NCBI GenBank assembly: GCA_007922195.1 | Contig: ML681995.1 | Span: 14,995,020-15,059,019 of the forward strand | DNA: 64,000 nucleotides | Reading direction: 5' to 3' | Source: Podocnemis expansa | Lineage: Eukaryota > Chordata > Testudines > Podocnemididae | In this document: piece after piece, positions 46,176 through 57,299 of the stretch | Layout: the number at the start of each line of letters is the position of its first letter | Numbering within the stretch: the first letter of the stretch is position 1 | Position numbers and translations under genes: made by a program | The notes under the pieces: generated by a model | Told to the model about the DNA's origin: nothing | Seen by the model: the letters and a program-made list of their open reading frames with translations, nothing else | Database searches by the model: none

Positions 46176-48730
46176 TAGATCAAACTTAAAGGTGCAACAG
46201 AGGTTCTGTAAGGCCTATTAATGGGCTGCCTTAAAAGCCAGTTTCTGTGTTGTAATTCAAGTCAGGTCCGTGATGCACCCCAGTGTCTACAAGTGTGTCT
46301 ACACTGCCGTGTAAACTCTGGCTCAAGCCCAAACCCCACTTCCACCTACAACCACAGGCAGAATTTAGGCAGCAAGGCCTCTGGGGCTGGGGTCTAGTGT
46401 CCTGCAGCAGAGATGTGTTGGAGCATGATTTTGAGTGTGTAAGCAGCTCAGCCCCAGGTTCCCCTGATTTGTGTCATGAGTGTTCACTAGCACCATCTGA
46501 CATCCCATGAGATGGTTTTCCTTGTCATTCTAGCCCAAGACTGGTCAATCAACTCCCAGGAAATGTAAGCAACCCTCTGATATGGAGTGCTCAGCTGTAA
46601 GCAGAGTGAACCTTATCTTTCATGTGTAAGGCCCACTGAGGGAAAAGTCCTTTGCCAGGTGCACTGCTACCTGGTTATTGGAGCATGCCCAGATTTTGGT
46701 TACTTTCTGGTGCAAGGCAAGCAAAATGTTTGGGTTTAGCAAGAGTTCCAGGAATGACCTTGAGTACCAGGAAAGAGTGAAGAAGTTGCAGTATTGGGGA
46801 TTCCCTGGGCTGGTGGCCAGCAAGGATTGGGTTACGTAGCTGGAGACTGACCACTGGAAAACCACCTCTGCAAACTCACTGCCATCCTACCTCATTTGCA
46901 AGGATTTTTAATGGGTGCTGGATACGGTGCCAAGGACTGAGCCAACGGCAGTTCACAACAAATTGATGAACTGGGATGGAGACCTGCTGATCCTGAATCC
47001 ATTATCGGACCAGAAAGAAGCCAGCAGATGCTGAATCAGATTACTGAAGTGACTTTTATTGACTCCCTGAGGAGCAGTTGCAGCAATTGGAGGCTCACAT
47101 AAGAGTCTTGGAAAGGCTAAGCCTCCCCAAAAATGGTTGACAATGCAGGGGGCAAGAAATGACAGAGGTGGCCCAGCCTATGACCTTCAGCACACTGACA
47201 CAAGAAGCTTCCAAGAAGTTGGGAGGGGTGCACCAATGCCCAAACCATATCCTCACATATGCTTGGCCACTTCCCCTCCCAAGGCCTTGTCCTTACTATG
47301 CCTTTTCATACTTCTGCTCTGTGTCGGCCCCTGTGGTGCCCTGCCCATTGCTCACTTATTATCCAATCGAGAAGTTTTAGGTAGTAAGCCATGGCCTCCC
47401 CTGACAAAAACCAAAGTGGGCTACTATTTTTAAAGAAAAAGCAATTATAAATTTTACCTTGCCATTGTTTGTGCACTCTTTTTGTTCTAATTAATTCAGA
47501 TGTGACCATGGGGCTTGTGGGAGTGGAAGTGTTCCTTTCAGAAAGTACTGAAGCTCTTTCACAAAGTGTCACTTTTTGGCCCTGAAATTCCATAAGCCAC
47601 TTTACTCTCCAGAGGCACTGACCACATTTTGAAGCACTGAGGCAAAAATGCACTTTGTAATGTTTGCCTTAATGTCCTTCAACCTCAGCTGGTCCTTCCA
47701 CCTCAGCAGAACAGTCACACTCTTGCAAGTCCTGGGGATTCAAAATGATCTCAGTCCAAGCAAGAGCATTTCTTTGACGCACATATGGTGGCCCCTCTGG
47801 ACAGGGCCAACAAACAGATGTGATACCAGAGGGAGAAAAAGTCACAGACATGCTTTGGAATAGGAGGATGGGATTGCAGTGCACAAAGAGAGACTTGCAG
47901 CACACATTCTGGAGCAAGGCTGTCAGCCAGGGGAGGAAAATAAAAATAGAAGAAGGAACTGTTTCCTTACGGTCACAAGAATACTGGTTCGTATGTTTTG
48001 AGCACCACATGCTGTCAATGAGGAATGGATTGGACATTTTTCTGGTTGGCTGGTTTATGCCACTGGGACTTAATAGCAACTGAACTTGGCAAATGTCCTT
48101 CTCCTCTTCTTCCTCCTTCACCCATGGCCTCCACCCTTGTGCAGCAACACTAAGTGCAAGAAAGGGAAAGGAGAAGGGAAGGCCAAAGGACATGCAGGAC
48201 TGGGAGGTTTATTTGTTGCCATTTGTTTCCCCATTCCCACAGTTCAATGTTTGGTTTATGCACATTGCTTTATTAATGGTTGTGGAGCTGGTTTATTACT
48301 TGGTACATTGACAGCCGATGGGCTGCCTGCCAATGGATTAAAAGAGTTTTTTGCAATACCTCCATGTTCACAAATACAGACTTTTTATTTTGTTAAGAGA
48401 GTTTATTTCCATCAGATTCTGATCCTGACATTTCAGAGAAGCATTTTAATAATTTAAAGCCTCCACATTATTTCTCACTGTGAATGTCTAATTGGCCTCA
48501 ATTTTCAGTTGGCAGATGAAGCCATCACAGCTTCTCTCTGGTTCTGCCTCTGCCCCTTTTCCTTCTCAACAGACTCTGAATGATTTAGGGCTTTACTCTT
48601 CATGTTCTTCAGCTGATTCTACCTCTTTTAACATTACCACCTTCATGGATGAAAGTGGATAGAAAAAGCTACATTCCTTATTCTTCTGCATCCTTCTCAT
48701 GTTCCAGCAACATGGCAATAAAAAGGCCAA
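46176..48730. other. No recognised gene; long unassigned antisense frames
   Basis: GTGTGTCTACACTGCCGTG near 46293 looks like a stray MITE end. Minus-strand frames at 47669-48193 (174 codons) and 47306-47653 (115 codons) are the longest non-repeat frames in the window, but I recognise no domain in them. They may be an unrecognised old transposon. Confidence 0.4.
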
Positions 48731-49074
48731 GGATTCGAACTAACTATGGCTTTTTAGTTCAAACTAGATGTGAGGCTTAGTTCAAACTAAAAAGTTAGTT
48801 TGAACTAGTCAACATGGCCACTTCGAACTAATGGCTTAGTTTGAACTAAAAAAAGTTCAACAAAACCATTAGTCCATGTCTACATGGCACTAGGTCGAAC
48901 TAAGTGCTTAGTTTGGACTAACTACTCAAACTTATTAGTCCGAACTAGGCTTTGGCTAGTTTGAACTAAGAAATTTCTTAGTCCGGACTGGTCAAAGGCT
49001 AGCGTAGACAGGAACCAAATTAATCTGGACTAAGCAAGCTTAGTCCGGACTAATGGGCTAGTGTAGACATAGCC
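48731..49074. mobile_element. MITE(s) with TTAGTTCGAACTAA and TTAGTCCGGACTAA words
   Basis: The right part (48873-49074) starts TCCATGTCTACATGG and ends AGTGTAGACATAGCC; TAG and TAA lie outside. It has a perfect TTAGTCCGGACTAA palindrome at 49040-49053. The left part (48731-48872) is made of TTAGTTCAAACTA and TTAGTTTGAACTA words without clear ends; it may be the left half of one element or a second nested copy. Confidence 0.75.
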
Positions 49075-49923
49075 TAAGAGTTGTCTCTTCTTGGAGGTGC
49101 AAACAGTTGGGCAGGGTACTCTCACAGTCACTTACTGCTGCCACTGGCATAGGTTCCTCTCACTCAACTCATGTCTGCATGTGACCAGCGTAGGCAACCT
49201 GTACTGGATATTGGGCACTTTTCTTCCTGATCCTTTTTAGATGGCTCTCCTTACTTCTGGAAGAACCCTTGTGTCCAGAGACCTCTCCCTCTTCTGCCAT
49301 TCCAAGAAAAGTTTGAGAAGTTTCCCCACAGACTTGTTTTGTCTGCCACCTTGCCCTCATGACTCCCCTCCTCATTCCCTTTCAGATATACAGAATCACT
49401 CCGTCAGTGCGTGCCATTCCCTGGCTACAAACCCACGAATGACCTTATCCTTAACCACCTGCGTGAGGGAGCCATTACAAACATACTCAGCTCTATCAAT
49501 AAAACACACTGGTTGCTAAGTGGTGAGCTCAGGCTGGCAATCTGCCGAGCAGATGTTTGGAGAGGAGGTGTGAGGTGATGGTTATTAGATTCTGCCTTCC
49601 TTTGTCATTGGTAATGAATTCCCACTGCTCTCTAGTATCCCTGACCCAGCAGGTTTTCTCTACAAGTCCTTTCTCTTCTATAGCAAGAGTCACTCCTGAA
49701 GCAGACTCTGAGAGCTGATGCTGGGACTGTGCACAGCACCTTTGCGTACAATGCTGGTTGCAGTTCTATGCTCTTGCCTCATGCACTTGCCCAGGCATCA
49801 TTCTGTTTCTCCTTCTGTTAGTAGTAGTTCTCCTTGGATCACTCTGTCTCCCTGGATTTTTTTCCTTTTGCTGCAATTTCACCATGTCTTGCTTATGTTA
49901 GGTGCCCTGATGTTTCCAATGGG

Positions 49924-50110
49924 AAGCATAGTCTAGTGGTTAAAGCACCTGGGCTGGTAATCTGAAGACATGGGCTCTATTTCTGACTCACCGTGTGCCC
50001 TTGGAAAAGCCACTCATTTTTCTGTGGGCACAGTAATGTTGAGAGGTTTAATCCATTGGTGTTTGTCAAGTGCTTTGATAGCTCTGGATGTACAGTGCTC
50101 TCAAATTATG
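49924..50110 (+). repeat. MIR-type SINE, sense
   Basis: It begins with a tRNA-like head (AGCATAGTCTAGTGGTTAAAG, then CTCTATTTCTGACTC). TGTGCCCTTGGAAAAGCCACT follows, and then the 3' text CAAGTGCTTTGATAGCTCTGG. Confidence 0.75.
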
Positions 50111-51193
50111 ATGGATAAACTACTGGTGGTAGGCTAACCCTTTCCTCATTCCCACATTACATGAGACCTTTCTCTGTAGTCACCAATATCCATCCATGTA
50201 GACAAGCAGGGTCTATATTGTGCCTTTCAGCTCTGTCATCTCACCAGCAATTCACAGAGCCTGAAGCTCTGGAGATGTCAAGACCTGAGTCTCTATCCAC
50301 TTTCCAAATAAGACAACATGGACACTACAGAGCACCGCTGCCCCCAAGAAGTTGCTCGTAAAGAGAGAGACACTGAGGAGATACATTCACAATAAACTGA
50401 TGTTATGTTTGTCTTCTGTGTCCAGGATTGCCAGGCAACACCAGACAAGGAAGTGGGGGAGTTTCTAGTGATTAGGAATTGACCAGACCCTCTGTGAGTT
50501 GGAGAGTCAGGAATGTACAGGGACTCTGAATCCAACGTTCTGGATGTGTTTTTTGTTTACAACCCCCAAAGCGAAGTCTCTCCTGTATAGACAGGGATTT
50601 TGCCAGCATTGATATGCACCCAGTGTTCGGATGTACATGCTTCAGAGCATTAAAATTTGAATTCTGCTCTGGAATTTGCACACGCAGCTCTCACTAACAT
50701 CAATGGCAGTTCAAGAACACAATTTGCCTCTACAAGTTCATTTGAATGGACTGAACCTGTTGCGGCTATAAAACCAGCTAGACCATCTCATGAAAACCCT
50801 TTTCCCCTACAGCCCTTGTGGTCATCCTGATTTTGGCCAGGCTGTAACAAGAACAGCCTTCCTTGTCCTATTTCGGCACTTCAATTTCCAGCCAAAACTT
50901 GGCTGTGTAGCAGTGGGCACTAAAAGGTGAAAAATAACAAAACATTTTCCTACCTCCCCTAAATGTTGCAGTTGTGGCCGTTTTCATTATTGTTGAGGTT
51001 TGGGTTGAGTTTGGGTAGGATGGTGGCAGATGTGATTTTATCTGAACTGGTGAGCCTTTAGTTAAAGTCTGCAGTAAATATTGCATATGCAAAAAGGAGC
51101 TGAATTAAGGCTGCAGATACAATGGTAATTTTAGCATTTACTAACTTTTCTGAGTGCTTGTTTTTGTAATCTTAATGTGCTCTCTCTCTTTCG

Positions 51194-51237
<44 letters not shown>

Positions 51238-53943
51238 TTAAAAAAAATTCTTAAAAACCAGATAAATTATATTGTCACTCCCTCTTCCCCATGGGTCATC
51301 AGTGGGATTTGGTTCTTTGCATCTCTAGCAGCATCCTCTGCCACCTGAGCTACCACAGTAATAATAAAACTGTTTGGAGCTGTAGCTAGAGTACAGTGGA
51401 GACTCTTGCCTCGCTAGCGTGTGCTTGCAACGGGTACTGACCCAAGATCCCAGACGAGCCCCCAAAATGTAACCCTTCTGCCAGGGCGGGCTGGCAAGAC
51501 AAGGGCCAGATTCTGTGTCTAGGGGCTCCCAATAATGTAACACCACCGGCCGGCTCGAGCCCCCACCCAGATTTCTCAGGAATCCTGCACTCTTCCCTGG
51601 GCACCCCAAAGGGGTAAGGCTGCGCCAAGTTTGTGAGAAGAAGAGATGGCACTTTTCATCCAGTTTCAACTTGGCAGAAGAAAGTGTATGCCCTGGGATT
51701 GCCCTTTGCTTCAACCCCTTCTGTGGGAACACTTTGACTCCCAATCACATCTTATATCAGATCACTTTCCTTCTCAAAATGATGACATTCTGATGTTAAT
51801 TATGTTTTTATTTAAGACAAGTAAAATTTGTGGCTTGCATTCTTTTGAATTTAGAGATATTGATCTACTGAAGTGTAGGTTTCTAGAGCTCTTGCTTTTA
51901 TTGTGCATTTGATTATAAGAAAAATGTAGACTTACTTCATATATGTTTCCCACAAAATATCTGTGGAACAACCTGCATTTCCTACAAGCGATGGCTGTGT
52001 TCTGGAAATCTAATTTTAGATGTGTGTTAATGATTCCCCTGAGAACTAAAAATAACTGAGTTGTGGATCAGTGAGTTTACAGCTGCCTCCAAAAAGAAAA
52101 TGTGGTGGCAGCTTTGTAATGAGGAAAGGATCTAGTTCACCTTTTCTCTCCAAATATTTATCTCCCTGTATCACTAGCTCAGTGTGTTTACTGTTTCTTG
52201 GTTGACTGACAATACTTTGAGCAAAAACACAGTCACAGTTCAGTTCACAGAAATGTTTTATGGGTGTAGATGAGTCACATTACCAACCTCCAGAAGCTGC
52301 ATAGGTTTTGATGGTAGTGCCATACATGGAAGCTTACCCTTCTTTTGGCTCAGTGCTAGGCCATGCTGATCAGTCAGAATTTATGACAGACGGAGCTGCA
52401 TCTCTTCAAGTCCCAGTGAGCCTTGTGGAAGGTCAAACCCTTGCACAACTGGCTGCAAAGTGTCAAATAGGATCCACCCCACCCCCCACAAATCATGGAT
52501 CTGTTTGCCTGTTGGTAACTGTGCAGAGATTGACTTTTGCTCCCATCCCTCCACTTGGTTTAAAATTAGTCAGTTATCTCTCAGGTATTCCTTGAAGTGC
52601 AATGGGCAGAATTGTGCAGTATTTCTCTAACTAATCTCAGCCCTGTCGTGGTCCTTTCTCCTGTCCTCTGCTTTAGGAATTGCTGGAGAAGCACCATTTA
52701 GATGCAGCTAGACCCTGCATTTTGAGTATTCTATAAACATAGTTAAATGGACCCTACTGTGTTCATGATTAAACAAGATTAATTCATACCCTGTCTGTGC
52801 AAAAAGCAAAAGACGCAACATAAAGAATTGGCCTATGAACACTCCCCAGAATTAGTGCAAATTCACATTCCTAGGTAAGACAAAACGTATATGAAAGACA
52901 TCAAGGGAAGATTGCTTTCTTTGATTTTTTTTTTTTTTTTGGGTGGGAGTAGGGGAAACTAGAGCCATGGGGGGAAGAAGGTGTTCCATATGTTAATTGT
53001 TAGATCAGTGTTAAAATATGTTTGCCTATCATATGATCCTTCTCTCCCATAACATTTGGTATTTAGGACTGGAAACAAATAAACTCAGATAACTAGCTTT
53101 TCTTGACTGGGCATGTGCGACAAACTATTTCTGCAATTCTGTTGAGTTCTATACAAACAGTATCCAAACACATATTCATGTATAGTGTATGTACAAAATG
53201 GAAAGCAAAGACTTCAGGGCCTGATTCTCCACTTTATTACAATAGCCTTATGCCTATAACTCTGAACTGAATGGTGCCACACTGGTATAAAACTTGCATG
53301 ATGCAGCAAAATAAATCAGGCTCTCTTTGTTTAAATAAATTTATGAATGACCTTCTTCGCTTTTCTGGGTTAAAAACTACTGAGAGAAATTCTGAATGAG
53401 GAAGCTGAATTACTCTTTTATTACACTTGCAAACACAATACAGGTGTCTCTTTTAAGAAGCTATTCACAGTGATCACTTCACGTGCCAGGCAGGGCTGTT
53501 CAACATTTAAAAAATCAATGAAAATTTAAAACTTAAAATTAGGGGGAAAGCATGAAACTCTCACCAGATATTCACTTCTTTAGTGGGCTTTAGAGTGGGT
53601 TGCAAAATTTTGACTTTAATGAGAAAATGAAAATATTGATGATCCATTTGCAGAAATCTCTCCTTTTAGGGCCTGTGAGTTGCAGTTTAATGCTTTGCTT
53701 ATGGGAAAACTAAGAGTCCCTCCATCACATTGTCAGTGTTAAGGATAGTGGTGAACTCCATTGCATCATCCTTAACAAAACTCAAAAACCTGCTGTCACT
53801 TTCAGTGGGGTAGCACAACTGTCTGTCTTTAGTGCACTTGAGTTACTTCTGATTTGCAGCAATGCAAGTGAAAATATCTTAAAGTCCCTAGAATCAGTCC
53901 TCTGCTCTGCCTGTATCATGCTATTTTGTGTAGCTATTTAACC
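50111..53943. other. No gene; simple repeats only
   Basis: Holds the compound microsatellite at 51178-51233 and a T-run near 52926. Otherwise unassigned. Confidence 0.5.
51178..51233. repeat. Compound (TC)n-(CG)n-(CA)n microsatellite
   Basis: A pyrimidine TC tract runs into an alternating CG run (about 51192-51202) and then a CA run (about 51203-51233). The alternating purine-pyrimidine part could adopt Z-DNA. Confidence 0.97.
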
Positions 53944-54065
53944 CAAAGTAGAATATTTCCAAAGGGATAGCTGTGTTAGTCTAATCCAGCCAAAAAAAAC
54001 CAAAAACAAAAACAAAAACAAAAACAAGGAGTCGTGTGGCACTTAAAAACTAACAGATTTATTTT

Positions 54066-54109
54066 TTGCATGAGCTTTCATGGGAGAAAATCCCACTTCC
54101 TCAGATGCT
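54066..54109 (-). ncRNA. Hammerhead-like ribozyme motif, left arm
   Basis: Minus strand: AGCAT, CTGAGGA (complement of 54098-54104), stem II GTGGG/CCCAT with a TTTTCT loop, GAAA (complement of 54076-54079), then GCTCATGC. Both catalytic boxes are intact, but the U expected beside the cleavage site reads A, so activity is doubtful. Confidence 0.5.
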
Positions 54110-54393
54110 TCGAAGATGGGTGAATTTACAGAATAGAATGAAAATATATGCAAGGGGGTGTAAAACATAGGATCAGGTCATACAGTAACAGCAAATCAGA
54201 GCAGTTGTTAGGTTCAAACAATGGGAAGCCTGAAGTCAAATTACCTTTTGTAATGGGAAAATTTTGACTTCAGGCTTCCCATGGTTTGAACCTAACAACT
54301 GCTCTCATTTGCTGTTACTGTATGACCTTATCCTCTGTTTTACACCCCCTTGCATTTATTTTCATTCCATTCTGTAAGTTCACCCATCTTCAA

Positions 54394-54440
54394 AGCATCT
54401 GAGGAAGTGGGATTTTGTCCCACGAAAGCTCATGCGAAAA
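54394..54440 (+). ncRNA. Hammerhead-like ribozyme motif, right arm
   Basis: AGCAT, CTGAGGA (54399-54405), stem II GTGGG/CCCAC enclosing ATTTTGT, GAAA (54424-54427), then stem III AGC/GC closed by a TCAT loop. Cleavage-site text is GCGA, not GCUH. It is an opposite-strand twin of the 54066 motif within one palindrome. Confidence 0.5.
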
Positions 54441-54679
54441 ATAAATCTGTTAGTTTTTAAGTGCCACACGACTCCTTGTTTTTTTATGATGGGATAGCCT
54501 CATGGAGAAAATTCTGTCTGGTTTTGGTTTCCTCACCTTAAAAATATTTTTAAATAGAGTGACTTTTCTTTGTATAGAAAGGAGATTTGTAGCTGAACAG
54601 CTTTCTCTCTCTGTATTTACCTTGTTCGTCTCTTTCATGCTCAGGTCCCTTCTTTTACCTGATTTTCCATACTCTCAAC

Positions 54680-54846
54680 CCTGTTTCAAAACCAAAGTAG
54701 GTTTAAGCTATGCTGAAACAACTGCGGCCATTTCAAAACAAGCTGTTTGCTTGTTTCGAAATGGCCATGCGTCGTGTGGCCATGGCAGTTCTTATTTCGA
54801 AACAACCTCTGTTGTTTCGAAATAAGAAGTGTGTGTGGACATACCC
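54680..54846. mobile_element. MITE remnant with TTTCGAAACAA words, inside the PLE composite
   Basis: The right end TGTGTGTGGACATACCC is standard for this MITE group. Upstream are CTTATTTCGAAACAACC, TTGTTTCGAAATAAG and CTTGTTTCGAAATGG. The left end is not clear (near CTGTTTCAAAACC at about 54680). Confidence 0.7.
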
Positions 54847-54985
54847 TTAAAGTGCCACATGACTCCTTGTTTTTTGTTTTTTTTTTTCAAAGTAGAATAG
54901 CCTGTGATGCAGCGTTGAATCTACACCTTACACCAAACTTGTATCATTATTTTCTCTGGGCTGTGAAGAACCAGGGCCTCTAGAC

Positions 54986-55463
54986 CAGTAGTTCTCAGCC
55001 TATGTTTTGGGGCCAGCAGTGGCCTTCAGGGGCTTTTAAAGTGGCCATTGGCTCCCCTCCTGCTGGTTGGACCCAGGCAAAGTGTGTTCCCACAAGGCAA
55101 AAAGACTGATGCAGTCTCCTTACTGCAAACAAGCAGATAGGAGATTAGTGTTCCCATCTCCCTGGCTGTAGCAAGGAGCAGTGCAAAGTGGTCTACCTAG
55201 GTCCATAGTGCTAGCGTCTTTGATGAAGCCAGAAGGAGAAGAGCACTGATCTTCTGCCCCTCTGGCTACAGTAGGCAGCCACTGCCTTGGGACCCAGATA
55301 GCATGTGCAGAGCTGCAGAATGCATGAAGTTTCCCTGCTGCAGTCAGGGATATAAGGAGGTAAGCTGCTTTTCCAGGTGAGGAGCTGCTGATGGAGGCTG
55401 GTGGCCCTTCAGAGCTGTAAAAATTGTATCTGGCTCTTGAGCTAAAAAGGTTGGAAACCACTG
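54986..55463. mobile_element. hAT-type MITE, 478 bp
   Basis: The ends CAGTAGTTCTCAGCC and GGTTGGAAACCACTG are inverted repeats. Flanks CTCTAGAC (54978-54985) and CTCTAGAA (55464-55471) match at 7 of 8 positions. Same family as the element at 14769-15227. Confidence 0.88.
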
Positions 55464-56081
55464 CTCTAGAAATTAATATTTTGCTCTGAATATTCCTCAC
55501 CTAGAAATAATGTGTATGCTATTCAAACCATAAACTTTGTTAGACAGAGACTCATCCTGTCCTTATTGGCATAAGTAGCACAGGTTTGAGTGACTTCAAT
55601 GGAAACAGGATAATAACCTAACTGAGATTTTTCTGCATGCGGAGAAGATTGTGTTCTAAAGTTGTCTTGAAAAACATGGTTCAGTGTTGACTACTGGAAA
55701 AAAAAAATCATTAGAAGCAAAGATCTTTGATAACACCTGTAGTCTTAATGGATTTTACACATAAGAGGGGTTTAACAGATGTTCACAAAGTTTATATTTT
55801 CCATCACTGTTCTTAAGTGGAATGGATGACATGAAGCCTCAGTTTGGCTAAAGAAACAAATGCAGGCAGCTGGATGTAGACAGAATGTAAACTAAGACAC
55901 AAATTTGGCTGTCCAAACCAATCAAGGAGAAAAAATAAGAGTTGGGTTTATCACTTTAGACTATATTCCCTGATTGAGGCTCAGAAGCCCCACCTACTGG
56001 TACAACTGCATTGCTAAGACACTGGCAAAGTTAGTTGCAAAGTTAATATAATTGTGCATAATGTTCAAAGTCTGGGAAGGG

Positions 56082-56223
56082 CAGGAGCACCGCTAGCCCG
56101 GGGAAAGACCCAGGACTTTGAGCTCGCATGCTGCCACTCCAGCCATCGCTGCAGGCAGCATGGCAATGTTTGTGTGAGTGCCAGGGTTTGAGCCCTGTAA
56201 GCCCAGAGCTAGTGATGCCCCTG
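56082..56223. mobile_element. Short hAT-type MITE, 142 bp
   Basis: CAGGAGCACCGCTAGC and GCTAGTGATGCCCCTG are inverted repeats at 13 of 16 positions. Flanks GGGAAGGG (56074-56081) and GGGCGGGG (56224-56231) match at 6 of 8, though their low complexity weakens this. Confidence 0.7.
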
Positions 56224-56231
56224 GGGCGGGG

Positions 56232-56680
56232 GTGTCTGTAAGTGTTGGCGTGACTTCAATACACAAAATGTTTGCTGATAAGATGGTATTCCACAACTTC
56301 TCCAGGCTTGTCTGATGTTTGAAATTGTCAAGTCCCAATCCACTGGTGACTAGTGTCCCTGGGAGGTTCTTGCAGCCCTTGTTTAAGAAATAGTAGCTTC
56401 AGTGGTTAAAATATAATTTGACAGGACCTAGAACCCTCCTAATCTCTGGGCCCCCTCCCCATATTGTCCAGGTCCCCTTCATGCAGGTGCAGGACCCAGC
56501 CCAGGTAGGCATTTGCAACCACTTCTCAGTAACATATGCATCTGTTATTCCTCCATAAAAATCAGGCTTTAGAATCTACAAATTCAAAACTTCATTAACT
56601 TTTTGCAATTTCTTTACAATCTATCCATTAGTTTGATACTTCCATACAAATTATTTTATGTAAGGAATAGGAGATAGATA
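56232..56680. other. No gene or recognisable repeat
   Basis: Unassigned sequence. Confidence 0.5.
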
Positions 56681-56873
56681 TTAGTCTAGTTCAGCAAAAC
56701 AAGCAAGGATTTCTTGGCACTTTTAAAGACTAACTGATTTATTTATTGCAGGAGCCTTCACAGGAGAAAAGTCACACTTTGTCAGATGCTCTGAAGTGGG
56801 ATTTTCTCCCATGAAAGCTCATGCGATAAATAAATTGGTTAGACTTCAAAAGTTCCACAGGACTCCTTGCTTA
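56681..56873. mobile_element. Penelope-like 3' palindrome, arms joined at the ribozyme core
   Basis: The left arm (56681-56789) is the PLE tail antisense (TTAGTCTAGTTCAGC to CACACTTTGTCAGATGCT). The right arm (56790-56873) is the tail sense (CTGAAGTGGGATTTTCTCCC to GGACTCCTTGC). The junction falls within the hammerhead-like core, with no spacer. No target duplication was found. Confidence 0.82.
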
Positions 56874-57076
56874 TCAATTAAAAGGTCATGCATGTTGGCT
56901 GATACGAGTTAATATTGAGCATCTATTATACTACCATTTGTCCATATGTTTTTATTTTTAAAAAGATAACTAGCTTTGAGAACTCTAGTGTGACCCTTAC
57001 TAGAATCATGCCTTTGCTTTATCCTGAATAGCCCATTAAGGGTTAAATGACAGGTTCACTTTTCAAATGGCTACAC

Positions 57077-57291
57077 CAATGGTTCCCAACCTGGGGTCTG
57101 CGGACCCCTAGGGGGCTGCAGTTACCCAAAAGAGTCTGTGGACAGGTTGGGAGCCAGGGCCAATTGACATTGGTAGCTCCGTGGTGGCAGGAGCCAGACA
57201 ATGGCAGGGAGCCACGGTGGCAACATAAAATTTCACAGGGGGGGTGCAATAAAAAAGGGCTTCCCAGCCTTCAAAAGGTTGGTAACCACTG
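57077..57291. mobile_element. hAT-type MITE, 215 bp, perfect target duplication
   Basis: The ends CAATGGTTCCCAACC and GGTTGGTAACCACTG are inverted repeats. GGCTACAC is perfectly duplicated at 57069-57076 and 57292-57299. It contains an internal GTCTGCGGACCCCTAGGGGG hairpin. Confidence 0.92.
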
Positions 57292-57299
57292 GGCTACAC

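Larger units (their letters stand above)
53956..54887. mobile_element. Composite Penelope-like palindrome with 12-bp target duplication
   Basis: The left arm (53956-54235) is the PLE 3' region read antisense; the right arm (about 54243-54500) is the same region read sense. They match over about 230 bp, including GGAAGCCTGAAGTCAAATTAC and its complement at the centre near 54240. After the right-arm tail come TTTTTTTATGATGGGATAGC, a MITE remnant (to 54846) and a second, terminal tail piece (AAGTGCCACATGACTCCTTG plus T-run). CAAAGTAGAATA flanks the whole (53944-53955 and 54888-54899). The left end also has an (AAAAAC)n stretch near 54000-54025. Confidence 0.88.
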
